From CAXMMR01 sp965198995 (GTDB lineage Bacteria > Pseudomonadota > Alphaproteobacteria > Acetobacterales > Acetobacteraceae), in the NCBI GenBank assembly GCA_965198995.1, contig CBDAQG010000002.1, positions 3,038,001-3,102,000 of the forward strand: 64,000 bases of DNA. The letters are read 5' to 3'. Of this stretch, positions 54,663-62,846 are shown piece by piece. Under the pieces are notes generated by a model. That model ran no database searches. It saw only the letters and a list, made by a program, of their open reading frames with translations, and had not been told where the DNA came from. The stretch's first letter is position 1. Each line of letters opens with the position of its first letter. Made by a program: the position numbers and the translations under genes.

Positions 54663-57600
54663 ATGAGCGTCGCTACGGTTAACATCGTGCTGTCCGACGA
54701 AGGCTGGATCCTGCACACCCTGGCGCGGCATCTGCAGCAGAACATTCCGCGCGTCACCTACGACCTGGACGTCAACCCGTCGGCCGACATCCAGTACTAC
54801 ATGACGTATGGAACCTGGCGTTACCGGGTGTCGCCGCGCGAGATCGGCTACTTTGCGCATATCGAGCAGGACAAGGCGACGCAGCAGCGCTTCTACGACG
54901 TCGCCGACAACATGGACTGGGCGGTCTGCCACTCGCGGCCCTACGAGACGATCCTGCGCGAGCACGGCATGGCCAATGTCGTCACCATACCGCCGGGGGT
55001 GGACCTCGAGCGCTTCCAGCCGCGGCTGAAGATCGGCGTCGTCGGCCGGACCTATCACACCGGGCGCAAGGGCGAGCGCCTGGTGGCGGCGGTGATGGAC
55101 GCGCCGAGCATCGAGTGGCACTTCACCGGCGTCGGCTGGCCGGGCCCGGCGCTGCTGCTGTCCGACGACCAGATGCCCGACTTCTACCGCTCGATGGACT
55201 ACATCCTGGTGCCCTCGCTCTACGAGGGCGGGCCGATGAGCGTGATCGAGGCGCTGGCCTGCGGCTGCCAGGTGATCGCGCCGCCGGTCGGCTGGGTGCC
55301 GGAGTATCCGCACATCGAGTATCGCACCGGCGATGCCGACGATCTGCGCCGGGTGCTGGCCGAGGTGGTCGCCGAGCGCCACAAGCTGCGCCAATCGGTG
55401 CTGGATCGCGGCTGGAATACCTGGATCGACGGGCATGCCCGCCTGTTCGAGCAGCTCGGCGCGTCGATCGACCGGCCGCGCGCGCTGCAGGTGCGCCTGC
55501 CGGACGGCGCGCCGGCGCTCGGCATCAGGAGCCCAGGGCTGATCGTGCACGGCACCGAGAGCGGCACCGACAAGGGCGGCCCCTCGGTGCGCGCGCCGCG
55601 CACGGCACTGCAGCTCACCCAGTTCGGCTACGCGGCCAAGCTGCTCGACGGCACCCGGTTCGATCAGCGCGAGCACGACCTGTATCACGTCTACAATGTC
55701 TGGCACCCGCGCACCTGCCGCCAGGCGATCGAGCACGTGCGGCTGTCCGGCGCGCCGGTCGTGCTGTCGGCGATCTATCTCGACCTGTCGGAGAAGCGGG
55801 TGTTCGACTCGCTGATCCCGAAGCTGTTCAACCGCGGCTTCGGCAAGGCGATGATCAACAACGAGTATGCCCGCCTGCGCGAACTCAAGGCGCGCCAGCT
55901 TGCGCGCGGCGGCAAGCCGCACGAGCCGTACGAGGGCTTCCACGACGACGTCTGCAACCTCACCGCGCTCGCCGACCACCTGATCTGCCTCAGCGAGGAC
56001 GAGCGCGACAAGCTCGCCGCCATCGGCGCGGACGTCTCGCGCGCCACCATCGTGCCCAACCCGGTCGAGCCGGGGCTGTACAGCGGCGCGACGCCGGAGC
56101 TGTTCGAGCAGACCTACGGCTTGCGCGACTACATCCTCTGCGTCGGCCGGCTGGAGGCGCGCAAGAACCAGATCACGCTGCTGCACGCGCTGCGCGACAG
56201 CGGGATGCCGCTGGTTCTGGTCGGCCATGCCACGAACCCGGACTACGACAAGCTGCTGCGCTCGATCGCCGGGCCGAACGTCACCTTTCTCGGCCGCATC
56301 CCCGCCAACAGCCAGATGCTGGCCTCCGCCTATGCCGGCGCCCGCGTGTTCTGCCTGCCGAGCTGGAGCGAGGGGGCGCCGCTGGTCGCCCTGGAGGCGG
56401 CGGCGGCCGGCTGCAACATGGTGCTGAGCGACCGCTCCTCGGAGCGGGAGTATTTCGCCGAGCGGGCGCGCTACTGCGATCCGTGCCATCCCGAGCAGAT
56501 GCTGCAGACGCTGACCGAGGCCTACGAGCACCCGTTCAGCGCCGAGCAGCGCGCCGAGCTCGCCGGCTGGACGGCGACGAACTTCAGCTGGGGCGAGCAC
56601 ATCCGCAAGACCTCGGCGGTCTACGAGGGCGTGTTCGCCGCCCGCCGCCAGACGTCGCGGCCCGCCGCGCCGCCGAAGATCTATGTCGACCTCACCTCGA
56701 GCGCGCATCGCTCGGGGCCGCCCTCGGGCATCGCGCGGGTCGAGGAGCGCTACGCGCTGGAGCTCCACGAGCTGCTGCCGGGCCGGATCGTCTTCGTGCT
56801 GTGGAACTCCGACCGGCGCACCTTCATCGAGGTCAGCCACGACCAGTTCGTGCGCGGCAAGCACAAGCAGCTGCCGAGCTCGCAGGCGCCGAGCTACCTG
56901 TTCGACGAGCTGGACTTCTCGCCCGCCGGCCGCATCGCGTTCGAGCGCAACTCGATCCTGCTGGTGCTCGGCGGCGCCTGGATCCGCAACGAAAACTACG
57001 TCCACAGCCTGGCCGCGACCAAGCGCCTCAAGGGCCTGCTGCTGGTGGCCTTCATCCACGACGTGATCCAGGCCAAGTTCAAGCAATGGTTTCCCGACAA
57101 GGTGGGCGAGGAGTTCACCTCGAACTGCCGCGGGCTGATCGAGGTGGCCGATCACCTGATCGCCAACTCGCGCTGCACGCTCGCCGATCTGCGCGAGTTC
57201 TGCGACGCCGAGCGGCTGGTGACGCCGCCGATCGACCTCGTCCGTTTCGGCGACGAGATCGACAAGCGCGGCCATGAGGCCGAGGAGGAGGAGCCGCAAT
57301 TCGACCGCCTGCTGCCGATCCTGCGCGGCAACCCGTTCATCCTGTGCGTGAGCGCGATCGACATCCGCAAGAACCACCTGATGCTGCACAATCTGTGGGA
57401 GCGCATGCTGGCCGAGCACGGCGCCAAGACGCCGAACCTGATCATGGTCGGCAGCAAGGGCTGGAACATCGACCATTTCCTGGCGCTGGTGGAGAAGAAC
57501 CCGCGCATCAGGAACTCGTTTCACATCCTGAACGGCATCAACGATGCAACGCTGGACTGGCTGTATCGCAACTGCCTGTTCACGCTGTATCCCTCGCTCT

Positions 57601-60332
57601 ACGAGGGCTGGGGGCTGCCGGTCGCCGAGGCGCTGAACTACGGCAAGGTGTGTGTGGCCGCCCGCGCCGGCTCGGTGCCCGAGATCGCGCCCGAGATGAC
57701 CGACCTGATCGACCCGCTCGACTTCGTCTCCTGGTATCGCGTCGTCACCGGCTACGTGCTCAACCCCGCTTTGCTCGCCAAGCGCGAGGCGCAGATCCGC
57801 GCCTACCAGCCGGTGAGCTGGCGCGCCTCGGCCGGCCAGTTGCGCGACCTGCTGCTCAACGTCAGCGGCCAGCGCCGCGCGCTACCCTCGATGCAGCTCA
57901 ACCGGCCGGTGCTGCTCGACGAGGCCGGCGCCAAGGCGCAGCCGGTGCAGGCGTTCAAGATCAGCGGCTGGTATGGGCCAGAGAAGACCGGCTCCTGGAC
58001 GGCGGGGCAGACCGCGACCTTCCAGTGCGAGCTGCTGGGGGCGGGCGGCGAGGTGCTGCTGCTGGAGCTGTCGGGCAACGCCTTCGCCTCCGAGGCGGCG
58101 CCGTCGCAGGAGGTCGGCGTCGCGATCAACGGCGAGGCGATCGGCACCCTGTGCTGGACCGGCACGCTGCTGCACGACGTGCTGATCATTCCGGCAGCGC
58201 AAGTCGCGGCCCTGCGCGCGGCGCGCGAGCTCAACCTGGTGTTCACCCTGCCGCAGCCGATGTCGCCGGCCGCGATCAACCCGGAGAGCACGGACAAGCG
58301 GCTGCTCGGCATCAAGCTCGCCTCGCTCTGCGTGCGCAGCCTGCCCTGCCTCACGCCCGACCACTGGACCGAGCTGCGCGAGCCCGGCGGCAAGGAGGGC
58401 GAGGCGGCGCCGCTGCCCTGCCACGGCAGCCATCGGGGCCGCAGCCTCAAGCTGCCGCTGCTGGTGCGCCCGGCCGACCTGCCCTCGGGGTTCGACGAGA
58501 GCGTCGTCGTCGGCCTGCGGCTGGTGGTCAAAAGCCCGGCCGACGTGGAGCTGCTGATCTCGGCCGATGGCGACCCGGCGCGGCGCAGCACCCTCAAGCC
58601 GGGCAAGATCGAGACCCGCTTCGTCGTGCTGACGCGCGAGGCCTTGCGGCACGGCGCCCTCCTGGAGCTCACCTGCCCGCGCGCCAACATCGCCGACCTC
58701 AGCGTCGTCGAGTACGGCGTGTTCTCGGATCTGGAGGAGCTGGAGCTGCTGGCGCTGCGCCCCGGCACGGTGCTGGACTGCACCCAGGCCGCGCTGACGC
58801 CCGAGCTGGCCGCGGCGGCGGTCGACGGCTCGGCCGCGAGCTGGGCCTTGCCGCCGGCCCAGATGCTGTCCCGCGCCGCCGTGCAGATGGCGTTGATGAC
58901 CGGCTGGTCACGTTTCGAGCGCGAGGGCATCTGGAGCATCGGCCAGCGCGCCTGGCTCGGCGTGCAGGTCCAGGCGCCCTCCGAGACGCCGCTGGTGCTC
59001 GCCTTCAAGCTGCGGCCGTATCGCCTGAAGCATGTCGACGTGCGGGTGAACGGCCGGCCGGCGCTGCGCTGGACCTTCCGCAACCTCGACCAGCGGACGC
59101 AGCTCCTGCCGCTCACCCTGCCCGAGCTTGCGAACGGCCGGGCGATCATCGAGCTCGGCCTGGACGGCGCGGCCTCGCCGGCGGCGATGGAGGGCAAGGA
59201 GGACGACCGCCTGCTGGGCGTGATCCTGGCCTCGGCGGCCCTGCTCGACCTGGCGATGGCGGCCCAGTCCCTGCCCGGCGACAAGACGCCGTTCGCGGTC
59301 GACACCGCGGCGAGCTTCGCCGCCGCCGCCGACTGGCCGCAGGACCTCGAGGGCTGGGAGAGCGCGGTGCAGTTGCTGCCGCGCGGCGCCGCCGAGGGGC
59401 TGCTGGCGGCCGGCTGGTCGACCATCGAGCGCGCCGGCGTTTGGTCGGACGGCGACGGCGCCTTCCTGCTGCTGCGCCTCAGGCCCGGCGACGTGGTTCC
59501 CGGCCAGGAGCTGGTGCTGGTGCTGGCGTTCCGCGCCTTCGAGGCGGAGAGCCTGAAGATCCGCGCCGGCGGCGGCGAGTGGACCGTCTGGCCGGCGACC
59601 AGGCACGTCCAGCGCCGCCACCTGACGCTGTCGAGCGCGCAGCTTGCCGCCGGCATCATCCTGCTCGAGCTGCGCCCGCTCGACGCCGCGACGCCCGCGC
59701 CGGGCGGGCCCACCCCCGACGACCGCCGGCTCGGCGTGTTCCTCACCGCCATCGCCCTGCTGCAGCCGGAGACCTTCGCCACCCTCGAGCGGCGCCGCCT
59801 GGCCGGTGCCCAGCCCGGACCGCTGACGCTCGACCTCGCCCAGCAGGCGCTCGACACCCGCTTCAGCCTGGAGAACTGGTATCCGCCCGAGGTGCATGGC
59901 CGCTGGACCAGCCAGAAGCCGGCCTACATCGTGCTCAGCGGCCATCAATACAGCGAGGCGCTGCGCCTGGCGATCATCGCGCGCACCCTCGATGTCGACC
60001 TGCCGCAGCCGCAGGACGTAACCCTGCTGGTCAACGGCACGGAGTGCGGGCAATGCCGGCTGCTGCCGGGCGTGTTCCAGCAGACCGGCTGGATCATCCC
60101 GCAGCCGGTCGTCGCCGGCGCGCCGGTGCTGCGGCTCGAGCTGGTGTGCAGCTTCGTCGCCAAGCCCTCGGAGCTCGGCGGCTCGGCCGATCACCGCCCG
60201 CTCGGCATCCTGGTGCGCTCGCTCGGGCTGCTGCCGCTCTCGGGCGACCCGGCCGGGTTCACGCTGCCCGGCGACCGGCTGTGCGGTCCGGCAAAGCCGG
60301 CTAAGCTGCTCATGCAAACCGCCAGCGCATGA
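54663..60332 (+). CDS. Giant protein with three GT4 domains and four beta-sandwich modules
   Basis: An 1889-residue protein. Three GT-B glycosyltransferase domains of the GT4 type lie at about 1-270, 290-665 and 667-1070. Each has the E-x7-E donor-site motif: EGGPMSVIE, EGAPLVALE and EGWGLPVAE. Domains 2 and 3 have CVGRLEARKNQ and CVSAIDIRKNH. From about 1095 to 1865 are four related modules (about 1096, 1403, 1576, 1731), each with a GW...WS/WT pattern, an internal VNG-type turn and a closing D-x-R-x-LG-(I/V) strand, which look like beta-sandwiches. No signal peptide or membrane span is visible. It probably builds a surface glycan together with the downstream sugar genes. Confidence 0.88.
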   Translation: MSVATVNIVLSDEGWILHTLARHLQQNIPRVTYDLDVNPSADIQYYMTYGTWRYRVSPREIGYFAHIEQDKATQQRFYDVADNMDWAVCHSRPYETILREHGMANVVTIPPGVDLERFQPRLKIGVVGRTYHTGRKGERLVAAVMDAPSIEWHFTGVGWPGPALLLSDDQMPDFYRSMDYILVPSLYEGGPMSVIEALACGCQVIAPPVGWVPEYPHIEYRTGDADDLRRVLAEVVAERHKLRQSVLDRGWNTWIDGHARLFEQLGASIDRPRALQVRLPDGAPALGIRSPGLIVHGTESGTDKGGPSVRAPRTALQLTQFGYAAKLLDGTRFDQREHDLYHVYNVWHPRTCRQAIEHVRLSGAPVVLSAIYLDLSEKRVFDSLIPKLFNRGFGKAMINNEYARLRELKARQLARGGKPHEPYEGFHDDVCNLTALADHLICLSEDERDKLAAIGADVSRATIVPNPVEPGLYSGATPELFEQTYGLRDYILCVGRLEARKNQITLLHALRDSGMPLVLVGHATNPDYDKLLRSIAGPNVTFLGRIPANSQMLASAYAGARVFCLPSWSEGAPLVALEAAAAGCNMVLSDRSSEREYFAERARYCDPCHPEQMLQTLTEAYEHPFSAEQRAELAGWTATNFSWGEHIRKTSAVYEGVFAARRQTSRPAAPPKIYVDLTSSAHRSGPPSGIARVEERYALELHELLPGRIVFVLWNSDRRTFIEVSHDQFVRGKHKQLPSSQAPSYLFDELDFSPAGRIAFERNSILLVLGGAWIRNENYVHSLAATKRLKGLLLVAFIHDVIQAKFKQWFPDKVGEEFTSNCRGLIEVADHLIANSRCTLADLREFCDAERLVTPPIDLVRFGDEIDKRGHEAEEEEPQFDRLLPILRGNPFILCVSAIDIRKNHLMLHNLWERMLAEHGAKTPNLIMVGSKGWNIDHFLALVEKNPRIRNSFHILNGINDATLDWLYRNCLFTLYPSLYEGWGLPVAEALNYGKVCVAARAGSVPEIAPEMTDLIDPLDFVSWYRVVTGYVLNPALLAKREAQIRAYQPVSWRASAGQLRDLLLNVSGQRRALPSMQLNRPVLLDEAGAKAQPVQAFKISGWYGPEKTGSWTAGQTATFQCELLGAGGEVLLLELSGNAFASEAAPSQEVGVAINGEAIGTLCWTGTLLHDVLIIPAAQVAALRAARELNLVFTLPQPMSPAAINPESTDKRLLGIKLASLCVRSLPCLTPDHWTELREPGGKEGEAAPLPCHGSHRGRSLKLPLLVRPADLPSGFDESVVVGLRLVVKSPADVELLISADGDPARRSTLKPGKIETRFVVLTREALRHGALLELTCPRANIADLSVVEYGVFSDLEELELLALRPGTVLDCTQAALTPELAAAAVDGSAASWALPPAQMLSRAAVQMALMTGWSRFEREGIWSIGQRAWLGVQVQAPSETPLVLAFKLRPYRLKHVDVRVNGRPALRWTFRNLDQRTQLLPLTLPELANGRAIIELGLDGAASPAAMEGKEDDRLLGVILASAALLDLAMAAQSLPGDKTPFAVDTAASFAAAADWPQDLEGWESAVQLLPRGAAEGLLAAGWSTIERAGVWSDGDGAFLLLRLRPGDVVPGQELVLVLAFRAFEAESLKIRAGGGEWTVWPATRHVQRRHLTLSSAQLAAGIILLELRPLDAATPAPGGPTPDDRRLGVFLTAIALLQPETFATLERRRLAGAQPGPLTLDLAQQALDTRFSLENWYPPEVHGRWTSQKPAYIVLSGHQYSEALRLAIIARTLDVDLPQPQDVTLLVNGTECGQCRLLPGVFQQTGWIIPQPVVAGAPVLRLELVCSFVAKPSELGGSADHRPLGILVRSLGLLPLSGDPAGFTLPGDRLCGPAKPAKLLMQTASA

Positions 60333-60376
60333 GTGCCACGGGCGCCAGCGGGGCCGCCACGGCCCGGCTGCCAAGC

Positions 60377-60432
60377 ATTGGCGGCCAGGCATCGGCGGCC
60401 AAATATCGGCGGCCAGCCATCGGCGGCCAAAC
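60377..60432. repeat. Four 14-bp tandem repeats in uxs leader
   Basis: Four head-to-tail units of the form ATCGGCGGCCAAAC with small changes, ending 14 bases before the uxs start codon. A fifth partial unit (ATCGGGGA) contains the ribosome site. Confidence 0.8.
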
Positions 60433-60446
60433 ATCGGGGACATGCC

Positions 60447-61550
60447 ATGAAGCTCACCTCCAAGCGCGTCCTGGTCACCGGCGGCGCCGGCTTCCTCGGC
60501 TCGCACCTGTGCGAGCGCCTGGTCGCCGACGGGCATGACGTGCTCTGCGTCGACAATTTCTTCACCGGCCGGCGCGAGAACGTCGCCCACCTGCTCGGCC
60601 AGGCGCGCTTCGAGATCCTGCGCCACGACATCACCTTCCCGCTCTACGTGGAGGTGGACGAGATCTACAACCTCGCCTGCCCGGCCTCGCCGATCCACTA
60701 CCAGTTCGACCCGGTGCAGACGACCAAGACTTCGGTGATCGGCGCCATCAACATGCTCGGCCTGGCCAAGCGGGTGCGCGCCCGCGTGTTCCAGGCCTCG
60801 ACCTCGGAGGTCTACGGCGACCCCACCATCCATCCGCAGACCGAGGACTACCGCGGCAACGTGAACCCGCTCGGCCCACGCGCCTGCTACGACGAGGGCA
60901 AGCGCTGCGCCGAGACGCTGTTCTTCGACTACCACCGCCAGCACCACACGCGCATCAAGGTGGTGCGCATCTTCAACACCTATGGGCCGCGCATGCACCC
61001 CGAGGACGGCCGGGTGGTGTCGAACTTCATCGTCCAAGCGTTGCGCGGCGAGGACATCACGCTCTACGGCGACGGCCTGCAGACGCGCGCCTTCTGCTAC
61101 GTCGACGACCTGATCGAGGGCTTCGTGCGGATGATGGAGACCGACGACGCGCTGACCGGGCCGATCAACATCGGCAACCCGCACGAAATCCCGGTGCGGG
61201 TGCTGGCCGAGACGGTGCTGCGGCTGACCGGCTCGGCCTCGCGCCTGGTGCACCGGCCGCTGCCGCAGGACGACCCGATGCAGCGCTGCCCGGACATCAG
61301 CCGGGCCACCGCCGTGCTCGGCTGGCGGCCGACGGTGGCGCTGGAGGAGGGCTTGGCCCGCACCATCGCCTATTTCGACCAGCTGCTCGGTGACCGTGTG
61401 CGCCCGGACGCGGGCGACGGGCCTTTGCGCCCGGACGCGGGCGACGGGCGTGTGCGCCCGGACGCGGGCGAAGGGCGTGTGCGCCCGGGGGCGGGCGACG
61501 GGCCAGCAAGGCCCGGCCTCGCCGCACGGCCGCGCGAGGTGCAGGCCTAG
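60447..61550 (+). CDS. uxs: UDP-glucuronate decarboxylase (UDP-xylose synthase)
   Basis: A 367-residue extended SDR. The cofactor motif is VLVTGGAGFLGSHLCERL, the NAD block is CVDNFFTGRRENVAHL, and the catalytic YxxxK is ACYDEGKRCAE with STSEVYGDP upstream; IFNTYGPRM and YGDGLQTRAFCYVDDLIEG complete the family. These match UDP-xylose synthases, which turn UDP-glucuronate into UDP-xylose. The normal domain ends near residue 315. A tail made of four nine-residue repeats (RVRPDAGDG) and a basic end follows and is not part of the family. It lies between the giant glycosyltransferase and GT90-like genes and supplies a nucleotide sugar. Confidence 0.92.
   Translation: MKLTSKRVLVTGGAGFLGSHLCERLVADGHDVLCVDNFFTGRRENVAHLLGQARFEILRHDITFPLYVEVDEIYNLACPASPIHYQFDPVQTTKTSVIGAINMLGLAKRVRARVFQASTSEVYGDPTIHPQTEDYRGNVNPLGPRACYDEGKRCAETLFFDYHRQHHTRIKVVRIFNTYGPRMHPEDGRVVSNFIVQALRGEDITLYGDGLQTRAFCYVDDLIEGFVRMMETDDALTGPINIGNPHEIPVRVLAETVLRLTGSASRLVHRPLPQDDPMQRCPDISRATAVLGWRPTVALEEGLARTIAYFDQLLGDRVRPDAGDGPLRPDAGDGRVRPDAGEGRVRPGAGDGPARPGLAARPREVQA
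61395..61502. repeat. Four 27-bp tandem repeats inside uxs
   Basis: In-frame units at 61395, 61422, 61449 and 61476 encode RVRPDAGDG, PLRPDAGDG, RVRPDAGEG and RVRPGAGDG. They lie in the C-terminal tail of the UDP-xylose synthase. Confidence 0.9.
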
Positions 61551-61554
61551 GGCG

Positions 61555-62792
61555 ATGCTGGCGAGCGACACCGCGACCGACGCCCTCGGCCGCGCCACTG
61601 CGCTTTACGGTCAGAAAGACTACTCGGGCGCGCTGGCGGTCCTGGACGCGTCGTTCGACGACGTCGCCCGGCTGTCCGCCCGCTCGGTGCCGTCATTGCA
61701 GGACGCCTTCAGGATCCTGATCGCCGGCGGCGATTTTACCCGTGCCGCTCAGCTTGTTAATCGGGGTTTCCCCTATCTCGCGTGCAACACCGCGTTCGGC
61801 AACAACGACGGCATCATCGACAAGCATTCCCAACCGGTGAGCTTCGCCGGCGTCGACCAGCACGCGCTGTCGCCGTTTCTCAGCCAAGGCGCCAACCTCG
61901 GCATCACCCTCCGCGGCGACGGCACGGTGCATTACCATGTCGATGCGCGATCCGGTGGCGGCGCTGTCGACCTGAAGCGCATTGCGCGCATCCACCACGT
62001 GTTCACCAGCTTCGTCGATCGGCACCCGACCGCTTCGGGCCAGATCGTGTTGTGCATCGGCGACGTCTGCTGGCTTGACGGCCCCGTGCTGTGCGGCTGC
62101 TCCTCGCGGCAAGACAGCATCCTGGTGCCGGACCCGATCTATATGGGCACCGAGGGCTACGGCAGCCTGCAGGCGACCTACGATGCGAACTTCATTCCGT
62201 TCGCCGATAGAAAGCCCGTCTTCTTCTGGCGCGGATCAACGACGGGCCACAAGCGGTCCGAGGCAGCCTGGCGTGAGCTGCCCCGGGCCAGGCTATGCGC
62301 GGCTGGACAACGGCACGACGATTGCGACTTCGGCCTCTCATCCTTCGCGCAGTTCAGAGACCAGGCCTTCAAGGACGAGATCGAGAGCTGCGGCTTCATG
62401 AAGGCCGAAGTGCCGATCAAGGACTTCATCGACTATCGATATCACGTCGACATCGACGGCAACTCCAACTCCTGGCCAGGCCTGTTCGCGAAACTGGCCT
62501 GCGGCTCCGCCGTCATCAAGGTCGCCTCGGCGGGCGGCTACAGACAGTGGTTCTACGATCGGCTGCGGCCCTACGAGAACTACGTCCCCGTCGCAGCGAC
62601 GCTCGACGACCTTGACGACGCGCTGGCCTGGATGCGCAGCCACGCGGCAGAGGTGTCGCGGCTGGCAGCCGGGCGCATGATCTGTCCCGATCGCTCAACT
62701 ACGCGGCCTCCCTGCACGCCTACTTCTCCGGCATTGAGGCGGCGTTGGCGCGCTCCCCGGTAGAGACCTTCGCCTTTGCACGCGCCGGCTAG
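61555..62792 (+). CDS. GT90/CAP10-like glycosyltransferase, frameshifted near the 3' end
   Basis: It begins 4 bases after uxs. The family core of CAP10/LpsA-type (GT90) transferases is seen in KPVFFWRGSTTGHKR, HVDIDGNSNSWPGLFAKLACG and YENYVPVAATLDDL. In the starting frame the protein runs to 62763 (402 residues) but its last 27 residues (CPDRSTTRPPCTPTSPALRR) are unlike the family. From about 62679 another frame reads DLSRSLNYAASLHAYFSGIE to a stop at 62790-62792, a natural C-terminus. A single-base loss near 62676 would explain this, either a real mutation or a sequencing error. It probably transfers xylose or another sugar to the glycan. Confidence 0.75.
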
Positions 62793-62846
62793 CGCCGCCC
62801 GCGGTCGCATCGCCGAATGTCGCCGCAAGCGCCGTCAGCCGCGCGC

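Noticed and set aside
54528..57524. A 998-codon minus-strand frame opposite the giant glycosyltransferase
   Set aside because: It is antisense to three intact GT4 domains and has no ribosome site or motif of its own.
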